A stretch of DNA of 64,000 bases from Siphonodentalium dalli. Its lineage: Eukaryota > Mollusca > Scaphopoda > Gadilida > Siphonodentaliidae. Positions 33,032 through 46,790 of the stretch are shown in pieces (the first letter of the stretch is position 1; each line of letters begins with the position of its first letter). The position numbers and the translations under genes are program-made. The stretch spans positions 220,133,148 to 220,197,147 of the forward strand of contig CP136061.1 in assembly GCA_032622095.1 (NCBI GenBank). The letters are read 5' to 3'. A model generated the notes under the pieces. That model had not been told where the DNA came from. It worked only from the letters and a program-made list of their open reading frames with translations, and made no database searches.

Positions 33032-34820
33032 TGTATTATAAATGCATACATGTATGTGTATATGCTGACTGGGTTCAAGATTATTTATATCCCCTAGGCG
33101 GTGTTTAAAACTGTATGAATCAGAGAACAGGCAATATGACCTTCTGTCATAAGGAAGATTATTTTGTTTTCTAATTATTTATGAACCTGGACAGAAAATA
33201 TGGCTATTTTAGATCATAGCGGCAATTTTATTTAAACATATATTTTTAAACAGTTTTAAATGAAACATGTACGATACCAGTTGTTTCTCTTTTTGTGATT
33301 TAGTAGTTGAAACGGACCTTGAAAAACAGTTCCATGAAAATATTGTTGTTGGAAATGCTGCCAGAAAGATATTAATATTTTCTTTAATCTAGGCAGCATA
33401 ATATACCGCGATGCTCACACTATAGTTTATTTCATTCAAAGTCGTCAACTCAGTTTGAGTATTTAAAATGAGAAAAAAAAAATACTTTACTGGAGAAATA
33501 TATATACTTAATCGGGGTTCGCGATTAGATGGCGATTGATATTCAGCAATGACACGTCTAGATACTCAGGGTTAGGATTGAGGCTAGGGTATATTGACGA
33601 AATAACGGAGATGATTGAAGAAGTGATTTTACATATGTAAAGAGCGTTCCCTTAACATCCGCCAAGACCACCCACCCAATAGGAGATTTTGACTTATGCC
33701 AGACCAAAGTTTAACACTTGTAGTGTTGTAAATTCTTTCATACAAATCTGCGTTATTTCGTAAAAGTACGTTCTATATAGAGTTATCACCATTACGATTA
33801 ACTCAGGATACTTACATGGAAATGTAATCCTGACCTCGCGTGGCACATGTTACTGCCATTGAATATCAATCGCTATCGAAAGTATATTTCGCTATCTAAT
33901 AGTGTGCGTATTAGGTGGGTACATAACACAGGGACTAAAATAATCATACAATCAATATACAATCTAAACATTTAATCTGTTTTAAACCAGGGAGTATATA
34001 TATGTACATGTATTACACACCAGGGATCATACACACATTCACATTAGTCATTTTAACTTAGTTTAAAATGAGACAATATTACCTCACTGGAATTAAACTT
34101 GAACCCACCTCTTTTTTGTGGTGGTGCTTTTGTTATAGACTTTTATATGTTTTGCACATTTATTACACATATATATTTTTGAAACAGTTCCAGACGAATC
34201 ATGTACAGCACCACTGTTGTTTCATCTGTTTTCTGATTTAGTAGATGAAACTGAATTTGAATAGCAGTTCCATGCAGTAACTGGGGTAGTAAGTGTACAC
34301 AATAACTGAGCATTTCCGTTTAAATAATTATATAACTATTATTATATGTATCACTGGTGATTTGTGGAATGTGTTAGAATGTGTGTATGTGTGTGTCTCA
34401 TATATGTGAGTATTCGAGGGTGGCATGTCAAATATAATTATTTTATGCATTTATGTTCAATTGTATGTGCAGCGTTCAACATATATCCTCTATTATTATT
34501 TACCCACGACGAGTTTCTTGTTTGTGTCTCTTTAAAATAACTCACATTTTGTTTATAATAGGAAACAATTAACTAATTCAACACTCAGAACTGACAACAG
34601 ACTTCCAGAATAAGTTGAAAATGTTTCCAAAACCGTACACAGTGTCAAAACTCCCTCAGCACAATGTACTTTATTTCAGAAAAGTTAAGTGGGTCAGGGC
34701 TTTTAGTTGACCGTTTGTGAAGTATATGAGGGCAATACTCGCTCTGAATGAAGTATAAACACCCACATCGCAGATGTCGATACATACGATATGTATCAGT
34801 AACCTATAAACTCACGTTTC
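33032..34820. other. AT-rich DNA with one diverged direct repeat
   Basis: 33234-33345 and 34165-34280 share ATATATTTTT.AAACAGTT, GTTGTTTC and GATTTAGTAG.TGAAAC...CAGTTCCATG. No gene. Confidence 0.5.
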
Positions 34821-34824
34821 TATT

Positions 34825-34995
34825 CAGCACATCGGCCAGCAGCGGGTACATATCGAGAACCGATCATGTTTTGGTCGTGACAGCAGCAGGCCGGGCCTTA
34901 TCAAGAGCCGATCATTATTATAACGAAATAATCGGACATCAGCAGGTACATATCGTGAGCCGATAAGTGTTATGGTCGTCGGAGAGCAGCAGGGA
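34825..34995. repeat. Short tandem array, three ~55-60 bp units
   Basis: Units contain CATCGGCCAGCAG, GTACATATCGAGAACCGAT and GTTTTGGTCGT with substitutions; three imperfect copies. Confidence 0.65.
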
Positions 34996-35599
34996 CCAGG
35001 GATCTCAAAACGATTAGCATATTTGGAGCGTCCAAACTCTGATAGTGAAAGCCACGTGTAGCAGACTGGTCACAATAAAAGTCAGAGGATGACCGAATTT
35101 CACACATTCGAATGGTAATACGGGGTCCAGAGACCGAGAAAATCATTCCTTGCCTCTGCAGTAATAAGGTATTTATATACGTGGACGTATATGCACGTTC
35201 ATTGACTCGCCAGTCCTCTGCCCCATGTTTCACACCAAGCGCCCACAAAAGTCAGACCAGTGATTTCAACCTTAAACTTATATCTAAATTATTTGGACAG
35301 AGGAATATGACAAGTCGACACATACGGCGAAATCTATCGACATAGAAACTTGATATACTCTGAAAAAACTTATGAAATTCAAAGCAATGTTCCAGCTAAT
35401 TTCAAATTGTAGAGACAAACACTCATTATGTGTTCCATATCAGGTATAGACTGATAGTAACACGGAACGCTCTTTATTCTCCCATGTCAAAGATAACTTG
35501 AAGTCCGTTCTGTTCTAACTCTAAAGTAGTTGTTTTCATAGATTTAATATCCAGATATGCCGAAGATCGTTATTTATATACATATATGTATTATATATG

Positions 35600-35740
35600 C
35601 CATCAACGTCGTTTTTCGATTGATCTATTAGCGTATAGATGTGTCAGTGTGTGAAGTACATACTGTTTGCGGAATTCTAAGTATGTGTTCGCCCAAATGA
35701 GACATCTATACGCTGAATCGAAAAAAAACGACAGTGATGC
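35600..35740. repeat. Foldback (inverted repeat, ~35-40 bp arms)
   Basis: Left arm GTCGTTTTTCGATTGATC...AGCGTATAGATGT (35607-35642) pairs with ACATCTATACGCTGAATCG...CGAC (35702-35734), with the outer GCATCA / TGATGC also pairing. Likely a small MITE; no flanking duplication resolved. Confidence 0.7.
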
Positions 35741-36704
35741 TTATAATTACAACAATGACACTTTATTTTCAACTATCTACTATTAATCAATCTAAGAAAA
35801 TAAATTGACAGAACAGGATTTTCCGTTGGACGATCTCTGAGCAGAAATTGAATTGGCTGAAATTGGCAAGAATCAAGCAAACTTCAGAAGAAAAAAATAC
35901 ACCTCAATTTCAATTTTCTTCAACGAATTATCCATGATCAAGACAATTATTCTTGTTTGGCCAATAATTATCAACACACAGGGAGTCGAATCCGAAGCGA
36001 TGGCTGACTTGTTTAGTGGTTAGCAATCGATCTCGATCAGTAAAATTATTAATTCCCGATGTAAACAAATACATGTACCATGGTCACACTTGTGACTAAT
36101 GACATGTCATTATCGTTAATAGGAAGTAGTCAAAATGTTATTAGGGTTGTAATCGGGTAAACATTTTATTTATTCCTAATCAAATTATCCATGTTCATCA
36201 GACTATTAGATCAGTCTGATTCATTTGTTTTCGCAGTCGCTACACGTGATCATGGACGCTTTTCCGAAAATTGGCCAAATGAAAAATGCGACACGCATTT
36301 TGAGCGTTACAAACACATGAATACGACTGAAATAGATATGAAGTATAGTAAGTTTCTGTAAGGAACAGAAACACTCATTATAATCAACTACTTTCTCAAA
36401 TGTTTCTATGTTTCTAGCGTTGAGTTGTCGAAAAGTATTTTCACTAAGATTCTACCGGATTTCTCGTTCCGCGGTTGAAATCGCGCCATCCTGTGAGCGT
36501 CATGTGGGGCGACGGGTAGACTCGACTATTTTTCTTGGAAGTGTCCCTACGAAGTGACTATAGTTCAATGCAACATCGATGCACTGATCAATATATCAGG
36601 TCGCACGCTGCCTCTCGACCAATCAAATACCAGCATTTCAATAAAATCAAAAGTAGTTGTAATTTTTAACGAATTCACTGTGTGCAGTGACTATATATCT
36701 ATAG
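35741..36704. other. Intergenic DNA, nothing recognised
   Basis: No convincing reading frame, repeat or terminus. Confidence 0.4.
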
Positions 36705-36850
36705 AATATGTAGCTAGTCCCGCGCTTAAACGGTTTATGTGCGTCAGGGAGGATTTGCGCATTTACTGCGCGAGGCTCTGTCGAGGGCAATAGATGGCAA
36801 ATCCCCCGAGCGGACATAAACTGTTTAAGCGACAGCAATGGCTACATATT
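36705..36850. repeat. 146-bp foldback
   Basis: AATATGTAGC ... GCTTAAACGGTTTATG and GGATTTGCGCAT on the left pair with ATGGCAAATCC, CATAAACTGTTTAAGC and GCTACATATT on the right. The stem is interrupted but spans most of the segment. Confidence 0.75.
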
Positions 36851-37640
36851 TAATTATCCCTCGCACAAACCTTGCCTTTTGTGGGGAATTTTACTAAGCT
36901 TTTCATCAATACGTTACTTCGATGGCACCCTTACATTTATGAGGTCAAGCAAACTAATTAGCATTCATGACGTGGTCAAACCGAAGTGTAGCTTAGATGA
37001 AATAATTCATTGTTTTTTTTACAGTTATTCTAAGCCGACTTTGTTCTGGTGATTCATATATGTTCTAGAGTAAAATCGTATTTCCCTTTACGAATGTTGC
37101 ATCAATAACAGTGAATTATGGACGTTCTAAAATCATAATGACGTAATTTAGGCCGATTGATGTCCCTAGTTACCTGCGCAATTTGCATATATAATTACGT
37201 CATGAAAGTAGTACCTATACATAATTACACCCACTTCTTTCTCTATAGTAAATTCCCGTTGAGTTTATCAAAGCTAATGTAATTATATGGGATAATTACA
37301 TTAGGTCGAAATTTTATCAGTGCAGCGATAAACGACCCAAAAGTATTAGCGCCGAATGATATTTGTAGTCCGTTGCATGGTAACCAGAGACGCTACTTTC
37401 TTCGCTTCGCAGTACACAATTTTTTTTCACGAACGGCATGAAAGAACAGTAAATCAACATCCAACATAATACAATGCCCCAATGAATTAAACATTTCCCA
37501 GCTGTTTACAAAGAATTAAATGTTGTCGTATTTGCGACGTTTTATAACGAAATCATGATTAAACTTACACAACTTTTTTGTTTTCGTTTCATTTTGTTAC
37601 ATTTTCCCCACCAGGCACCACCAGGCATTTCGGAAAACCA
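36851..37640. other. AT-rich DNA with one small hairpin
   Basis: CTAATGTAATTAT / ATAATTACATTAG hairpin at 37273-37305. No gene. Confidence 0.5.
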
Positions 37641-37644
37641 CAGC

Positions 37645-37763
37645 TAGGAGCTTGGAACTTTATCAATAATTGCCTTAATTAGCATTTTTTTGGCCATAAC
37701 GCTGGGCCAAAATGTTTTTATTAGCCTAATTAAGGCAGTTATTGATCAAGTTCCAAGCTCCTG
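37645..37763. repeat. Foldback with ~48-bp arms
   Basis: TAGGAGCTTGGAACTT, ATCAATAATTGCCTTAATTA (left) and the inverse TAATTAAGGCAGTTATTGAT, AAGTTCCAAGCTCCTG (right), meeting at TGGCC/GGCCA around a short loop. Typical foldback MITE structure. Confidence 0.85.
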
Positions 37764-37977
37764 TTGTAAGACCATCACTACGTGGTACTGTTATGTATAT
37801 ACATTTATTTATATGTAGTCCAAAATTGTCTACACATTGAAAGGGATATCTTTATTATCCCGTAGATTTTCGACTACATTATATGATGGTAATATATTCT
37901 GTCATTTCTGGGCACTACAATTTATATTATAGGAGGAAATTTAGTTACTGTTTACAAACGTCCCCAAACATTGTACC

Positions 37978-38875
<898 letters not shown>

Positions 38876-39115
38876 ACAAGTGTTTTAATAATCACTTTAA
38901 ATTTTATCAAATATATTACTTTTTGAAAAATAAATGCCGTGATGATTTAATTCTTCTGAAAACTTGTTTCTCGGTAAAATCTCAATGACACAAAATTTCA
39001 AAATGACTGTGCGAAAAATCGAAATTGAAAAGTATTTGGCTCACGTTTTTTCCGGTGTTTTCTGGTGCTTGCAAATTTTTTCCTTTTGCCCTTTTTTGAC
39101 CTAATTACAAGCTGT
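38876..39115. other. Intergenic DNA, nothing recognised
   Basis: Short AT-rich stretch between the tandem array and the TIR element; no feature. Confidence 0.4.
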
Positions 39116-39118
39116 TTA

Positions 39119-40480
39119 GGGTGGATACACACATGCATGTAATCTCTGTAAATATCGTGTATTTGGAGTTTTACATGGATCATACACACCGTGTAATATG
39201 TGCCCGCTGACAACCCAATCATTGCGACTGTGTTTGACCACAGTGAGTTAAACTCTGAACCTCTGAAGAGCCGTTGACTGGGACGAAGTCGCCAGGCCGC
39301 TTAAAATAATTATTCGCGCGATAACTGAAATGGTCGACGTTCTGTTTAAATCATTGTCAGTATTATATTGATGTTAATACCAGTGATGGCCTTTTCCCCA
39401 ACGCAGGGGGATATGACCCCAACATGCACGGGGAGCTATATTATCCCAGAAGCTACCGAATTCACCATTGCATATTTCCTCGACGGGGGTGTGCACGCAG
39501 CACCCTGAGTCCTGACACCCTGCTTTATAAATATCGTAGTCATGTCTGTCGTGTCTGTTTTCTACGAGTGATTAATCTAATATGCAGCAATTTATGCTAT
39601 TCATATAATTATGAACATATTATACAGCTTTAAATTTGAATGCATGGTGTTGCTGTTTGTCTTCATTCGGCGAAAGGGTTGCCTAGCTACGAGTTCCCAA
39701 CCACGTCACCTTTCCTCTCTTGTGTTATACAGTTATACATGTATACGCAAAATTTACAACTATGGAATATTCAAGTAAAACATTATATTGTAATTCTTGC
39801 CCAGATAATTCCGGCTGATACATTCAATTAACTCTCTTAGTTATTGGAAGCTTTCGAGAACCAGCCCCTCCCCCAATCATGGATTATGGTCGAAATGTTA
39901 TAATTCAAGCTTGTGACAGGTAGGAGCTTGTTCAACCTTTGGCTTGAGAAACATATATATAAATGGGGGGGGGGGGGGTGTCACTCTTTTTAATTTCAAC
40001 GCTGTACCTGCATTATTTTTTGGAGCTATAATGAATATTTGCAATCCAAATTGAATTAATGTTATCACATGAGCTCGCTCTCAAATTATCAGAGAAATCT
40101 CACCAAGCCGGTATCATCCTATAAAAGAATTCTGCATATTTTATTTTTGTTTTGGATGACCCTGTTTCCAAGAAATGACAGAAACAAATCAAGTATAAAA
40201 TCGACCGGCTCTAATCCACTTTTCGAAAGGAATTATAACTCGTGACATAACAGCAACATATATCAGACAATAATTACTCATTTCGGCATCCATGAAAGAA
40301 GACATGTTTATGACTGGCCTGAAATTTCTTGATGGCAGTTTGTTTGATAATGGCTTATAACTACTCACTGGTGAAATTGACCTGTCGCGCGCAGGTGATT
40401 AATTTTGTCAATTATTGGTGTGGCCATGTAAAATACATGTATTTTACATACAGACATTACATGCATGTGTGTATCCACCC
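39119..40480. mobile_element. Non-autonomous PIF/Harbinger-type TIR element
   Basis: Both ends carry a 25-bp perfect TIR beginning GGGTGGATACACACATGC, with weaker pairing for another ~10 bp. The element is flanked by TTA at 39116-39118 and 40481-40483; a 3-bp TTA duplication is the hallmark of PIF/Harbinger. Length 1362 bp. A perfect 24-nt palindrome (40426-40449, ATGTAAAATACATG...) sits just inside the right TIR. Chance frames up to 77 codons only; no DDE transposase or Myb-like ORF. Confidence 0.85.
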
Positions 40481-40483
40481 TTA

Positions 40484-42235
40484 GCCTATATAATGATTGT
40501 TTTGGTGTGTTATGATCTAAATAACACCTGTAGTGTACACACAATATACTAGGTACAGTTATCTGTGGTCAGGTTGGCCTCAGAATGTTTTGATTATTTG
40601 GTCCCTTCTAATACTAAGTAAACCTTCGTGAAATTTTTAACTGCGCTGGCCCACCTGGGTTGGATAACCACTTGGTATGTAAATATATTATAATGAACTT
40701 TAAAGGCAAATAAACCACATAAACTTCAGTAAGTAAAATAAAATATCACATTACCACTATCTGTGGTATCAAACTGAAATTCAACTCTCCAAGTCTGATA
40801 TGAAACTGAAATAATGTGTAATATAAATGTAGAACATGCCTGTTCTCTAATCTATAAACATGTTTCTGGCACAAAGTTACTAATACTATAAAAGACAAAA
40901 GTGCTACAGTGTTACATACCCAATTATTAATGAACAGACATTCACATGGATCTCTATCAGTCTCAATAGCATTTTCTTAGTAAAACATGACTGTCTTTCA
41001 CTTGTGAAATAATGAGATATTATTTATATATATGCGCTATTCTACAACCATTTAGCTATTGTTAATATTAAAATGATCCATCTAACCACGTACACTGCAT
41101 ATTGTAAAACGGGCAAGAAACAGTTTGATAAGTGTCTAGTCTGAAATACTTGGGTAATTTTGTACCAGAAAATATAACCAAAGTTTCTTGTTAAACTCAT
41201 TCATTTCTTAATCCAGATTAGATAAAGATTTTGTAAATCACTTTGCACAACGATAATTGAAACTTCACCTGAGTTTAAATTAACTTAAATAATTCTTCAA
41301 TCAGCTTTAACGTTTTTCAAAATTCAATTTAGAAATGTCAGTTGAACGACATCGATGATAAAATGAAAATGAATATATCTGATACATTTTGCATCGAAAG
41401 TCACTGCTACATCTGCCTCCATTAAATCCAATAAGATCGGAGTGGATCGTTCATAGGAAACTATATTAATACCACCAGTCAAAACACTTATAAGGACACA
41501 CTTCCAACTTCACTTTAACTAGCAACTTTAAAAATATATATAAAGTAAACACGAGTGCATTTCATGGATAAAAGCACATTACACAAAGTCCAGTGCAAAG
41601 TCTGGAATAAATAATTAGATAAAATATTTTTTTAAAGTTGTTTCACTGGTTGTGTCAGCTGGTTGTGTTGAGTTTTTCATGATAAATGTTTTTAATCTCA
41701 TGAATGTATTGCTTGTGCTCATAGTTATAATTTATTAGTATTGAGTTTAACTGGTGGCGAAAGTACACCAAAGTTGGATGATGCTTGAAAAAACAGAATG
41801 GTCAAATTACGAATGACTGATAATTATTATATATGTTCATTCTAATTTAACCACTCTCTGTTTCTCAACATCAGCCACCTTCACTGGACATTCTACACCC
41901 TGATGTGTTTGCCTATAATGGCTCTCCAGCTTGATAAATTTCATTCAAATGTGACTGGAAAGGGGGGGGGGGTCCCAAAACCATGAGTGGAAAAAAATAT
42001 TTGTTTTGCTCAAAGAGGGGGGGGGGGTGGGGGTCCAAAGTGCTGCCCCCCTGATGTGGCTGGAATTTTTGACAATCTTAGATGATCGCTACATTCTTCC
42101 AGTGGAGAGCGTGTGCATTAACCTATCAGTTTGTTCACTGAAATATGTCCAAACAATATTGTGTGCCAATGGTATTATGAAACGGTGTTATCGCGTGCAG
42201 TATGGGAGTTACACATGTCGTTGCTTAGCTACTGT
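40484..42235. other. AT-rich DNA, nothing recognised apart from G runs
   Basis: G tracts near 41962 and 42018. No gene, no repeat that I can define. Confidence 0.45.
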
Positions 42236-42239
42236 GTCA

Positions 42240-42355
42240 TCAAAGACGTGGCGACATGGGGGGGGGGATTGGGGGGGGGGGGGTGTCTCACCCCAACTTT
42301 GGTCAAAATTTCATACCTGACACAACATTAGTTGGAAATTTCACACCAACAATAG
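42240..42355. repeat. Dispersed repeat, inverted copy at 61085-61195
   Basis: GACGTGGCG, GGTGTCTCA, CCCCAACTTTG, AAATTTCATACCTGACA and GTTGGAAATTTCACACCAAC match the reverse complement of 61085-61195 in order. It leads into the tandem array that follows. Confidence 0.65.
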
Positions 42356-43195
42356 GTTGAAAATGTTCTTGTAGTTTGATTTTCAAACAATCTACTGGGG
42401 GGATTTATTGTTTTTGGACCAATATTTGCATATTTTCCTTCTTTTTGTAACAATTTTGGACTGAAATGGCCATCAGTTAGAATTTTCCAACCTTAGGGGG
42501 TGTCAGGTTGGAAATTTCCAACACTTCGAAAGCTTGTGTCCTGGTCCCTCCCCTGTGGCCAGTCAAAATTTTCTAGTTAATTTAAGAAAAAAATATTGTC
42601 CTACATTTGGTCAAAATTGTCACTGGAATTGTCATCAGTTGGAAATTTTCCATCCTAAGTCGGGGTATCAGGTTGGAAATTTCCAACTCTATGAATGCTT
42701 GAGGCTAGTCTAGATGCTAGGATTTTGCGATTTTCTTGTTCAGATTTCAAAATTTTCGCACACGCGGCCAATAAAAAACTGCTAATTAGTTTAAGAAAAC
42801 AATATTTTACTACATTTGGTTAAAATTGAAATGGTCATCAGTTGGAAAAAATTCCAAACTAAGGGAGAGTATGAGGTTTGAAATTTCAACGCTAGGAAAG
42901 CTTTAGGTCAGTCTAGATGCTAGGATTTTGCGATTTTCTTGTTTAGTTTTCAAAATTTTCTCACACCGGGCCGAACAATAGTCGGCCCGGTGTGTCCTGG
43001 TCCCTCCACGCGGCCAATAAAAAACTGCTAATTAGTTTAAGAAAACAATATTTTACTACATTTGGTTAAAATTGAAATGGTCATCAGTTGGAAAAAAATT
43101 CCAAACTAAGGGAGAGTATGAGGTTTGAAATTTCAACGCTAGGAAAGTCCTGGACTATTTCCCGTAGTCATGTTCATTTTTCTGGAGTTAGACCA
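42356..43195. repeat. Tandem array, ~210-246 bp units
   Basis: 42766-43011 and 43012-43160 are near-identical (GGCCAATAAAAAACTGC ... TTTCAACGCTAGGAAAG, period 246). Two more diverged units precede (about 42345-42554 and 42555-42765; CATCAGTTGGAAATTTTCC, TCAGGTTGGAAATTTCCAA). The 246-bp unit contains a perfect 12-bp-stem hairpin ACACCGGGCCGA / TCGGCCCGGTGT at 42963-42993. Confidence 0.8.
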
Positions 43196-43729
43196 CTAGA
43201 TGTTAGGATTTGTGCAATTTTCAGATTAAAAATATATGAATATTATCACACCGGGTAGATAGAACCATGGTTTATAAATAGGCTATTAGGTCTGTGAACA
43301 CTTAGGTGCAAGGCGGGAATGAAATTATGCAAAACCTTTGGTCTGATTCAAATGGTATATTGATTTGATTCAAAGGGGGGGGGGGGTGCAAATGAAATTA
43401 TGCAAAACCTTGTCTCTGGTCTGATTCAAGGGGGGTGCAGTTGGAATTATTGTAATTATCAAGGTGGACACCCCTCCCCAACGGAGACCCTGTGATGTTA
43501 ATATTTTCACTTTTCCTCTATTCCACAGGAATAATGAACTCGTATCACATTCTACTTCTGTTGGTCTCATTATGTAAGTACATGAATGGTTGTTGACCTA
43601 ACTTTGGTTTAAACATATCTAACCCTTGCTATACTAAACAATAATTGGTGAGTAGTTAGGAAATGTTCAGGTAATAAGTTCAACAAATAGGTCGTTTGTT
43701 CTGTCTAATTTATAACACCCCACTTATAG
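43196..43729. other. Intergenic DNA with G tracts and a palindrome-family half copy
   Basis: G run at about 43376-43386 followed by a short duplication (TGCAAATGAAATTATGCAAAACCTT). 43630-43700 matches 1898-1965. Confidence 0.5.
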
Positions 43730-45179
43730 AGGAGCGGCCAAATGCCAAAAGTGGTCGGATACTCCTAACATCGGTAGAACAAGTTAAAACCAACTTTTTC
43801 TGGAAGGTAAATCTATATCATTTATGAAAATGATTCTTGCCCTTGCCGGAATTGGTGGCAGCTATGTATGGTAAGACTATTTGTGAAGGTATACCCTACC
43901 GAAAAATTAGCCTGTTTTCAGCGGTTGACCAGCTGTACACAATTGGTTAAAAGTTAAGCACATCACCAAAAATAGAACGTTATATTTGTTATTATTGGGT
44001 ATATGGTGATACTAGATTGGAAAGTTCTTATTTTTTCTGGTTTGTTTGAGATTTCACGACGTCATGGTAGAGAATGTAACGTTCTGCGTCAAAAAATCAT
44101 GACGATTCAGAGAAACTGTCACCCGTCAACTCTGTACAAAACTAGCACGCTCGGCCTAGCTTATCATGTCATAAATGTTTGGAAAGACTGGTGTATTTTC
44201 TACCAGGAGGTATTAACTTTATTATCCTGTCCCTAAAAATCTTGCAATAATAGGCAAACACTTAACCCTCCCCCAATGTCATAAAATGCTGAGTATAGCT
44301 ATCGCCGGGGATTGGATCCCAGAATGATAGAATAGTGGGTAGTATTTCCTTTTATTTAGTGTGGAACACACATAACAAGTGTAAAATGCGAAGTTCCAAC
44401 CATATTCACTATTAAAAGAGTATCAAAATCCAAGATGGCGTCCAATATTGCGGTCAGTATTTATTTTAAGACTTTGAGAAGCGACATACGAAAAATCCAG
44501 AAAAGGAACGTCCCCAGTGGTAAAATCTATATTATTGTAATGACTACATAGAATAACATTTCATATCAAACATTAATTTTACCATTAATACATATTTTCA
44601 ATCGGTAAATTAATTGGTAAAAATTTATCCCTCCATCCAATGTCATAAAATTCGAGCTAAAATTATCGCCTGTGATTGGAACCACGAATGATAGCATGAT
44701 GCGCAGTATATTGTTTTATTTAATGTAGAACACACATACGAAGTGACAGGTGTGAATTTCCATCCATATCACTATTAGAAGAGAATGAAACTACAAGATG
44801 GCGTCCAATATGGCGTCCAATTTTAATTGTACCACTTAGCGAACAGACATACGAACTATAAAGTGACTACATACACGATATTTCGTATGCAACAGTAGTT
44901 TCACAATTAGTCGATCTTATCAGTTGGAGAATTAGTAAACAAACACTTAACCACCACCCAGTCACAAACGTCCATATAATGGCGGCACTTATGACTAAGT
45001 ACAGAATGAAAAGAAATAAGCAAATCGTTCTGAATTAATTTCTGTTGAATACAACGAAGAAACATAAATTGTAAAATTGCATCCACATATGGTCTTAGGA
45101 GACAACCAAAATCCAAGATGAAGCCCAACATGACGGCTAATTCTAATGTCAACACGTTGCGAACAATGAATACGAAAGC

Positions 45180-46790
45180 CGGTAGAAATGTATCATACGG
45201 CGGTTTGAAGCGATATATTGCTTCGATTGTGTGTTTATATTAGACGTCGATATGTTGTGTTTGAGTGATGGTGGTAAGACAACATTTTTTTCCAGATAAA
45301 GCTTTGACATGACTGTCTCAAATTAACTTCCTTAAACTGTCGACCAGCTATGTACGGGCGGGTAAACCGTGTCATTCATGTTGCCATTGGTTTGGTAGTG
45401 TCCTACATCAGGTTCCAAATGTCATACCCTTAGCTATGACGCAAGGATTAATACTGGATGGAAATTTGCATTTGATGAATGTTTGGGTTGTTTTGTTTAG
45501 CAATTATCAGAAACATTAAATAACAGAATCACTATCTGTTGTTATATGCAGTAACGCAAAAAACAAAAATGGCATTTTGAAATCCAGCAAATAAGATATC
45601 TAATCGATCTCTGGTTTAGGGAAAGTGCGATATGTGTCCACGAGCAATCAAAGTTCACACATCGTAGTAACTACCTATTAACGTAATACGGAATTCATCA
45701 TCGCACACACAAAATGCTCTTTAATAACACAACATGGGACCACAATGTCCATATAATGCAATCAGCGTAAACATAGGTTATAAATAGGCGTTATAGTGAT
45801 CGAGAGGTTGCTGATTTGTATAATCGTCCGAGTTTCGGCTCAGCGTCCAACAAGAGAACAACACCGCATACCTATGCATATAAGTTGTTCTCGCCATATG
45901 TTGCTTGATGTGCATGTTTTTCCGTACATTGATATTTTAGTCTCGACTAATATGTGAGTTAAATTGTTGTGAATGTCAATCGGATTCATATATGTTACAC
46001 GCAGAAGATATTGAGTTCCCTGGCTAGACTAATTGAAATTGAATCTTCTTTTTCTGCGGCGGATATAATATCTGGCGACTAGGCCATATCACGACATACA
46101 TTGTATTCTTATGTGTGGCGGAAAGACAGCGCCGATATTACCGCTGAATCAATATACTCAGTCCACACATAAACCCCCAATCCCCAAACTGGCACAGATA
46201 TTCGAAAGTTATTTTCACTCAACATGGACCTCATATCAGTGTTGCTGATCGGGATTCATAACACCTTCGTCGTTGATCTAGTGTTTTATTGGGATACAAG
46301 GAACTGGCATATAGTGTTGTGTTCTTGATCACTCAGTAGAGTCCTTTGCGTTTCTCAAGAAACCTGGACACGCCATGCTCAAGTGCCCATTGCTGTAGAT
46401 GCATAGATTCACATTGTATAACTCATATTCAATGAAAACGTGGGAATTATAAATGTATTTCTCAGATCCATCTGTCTCTATGTCTCTATAAACATGTCAA
46501 CACTGGAGTCAGGTTTGACCTTTAGTCACCGAACGTTAATTGAATGGTTGTCTATCAGAGCCATGTAGTTTTTATGATTGATGAAAGCAAATGTTGCTCA
46601 TCTTTATGAAGATAACATATATGTTGATGTTATTCCATTCCAAAATATTATTATTGAAAAGGTAACTTATCGCGTGATACCTGCAATCAACTACCGGCAC
46701 TAGAGCGAACAAACACACCGTTTGAACTGTTGTTGAAAACCCCTGGCACTTCAACAACAAATCCAGCGCAAACCATCACAAAAGGACGTC
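45180..46790. other. Core of the large inverted-arm element
   Basis: Unique AT-rich sequence between the arms; only short chance frames, no transposase motifs seen. Confidence 0.5.
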
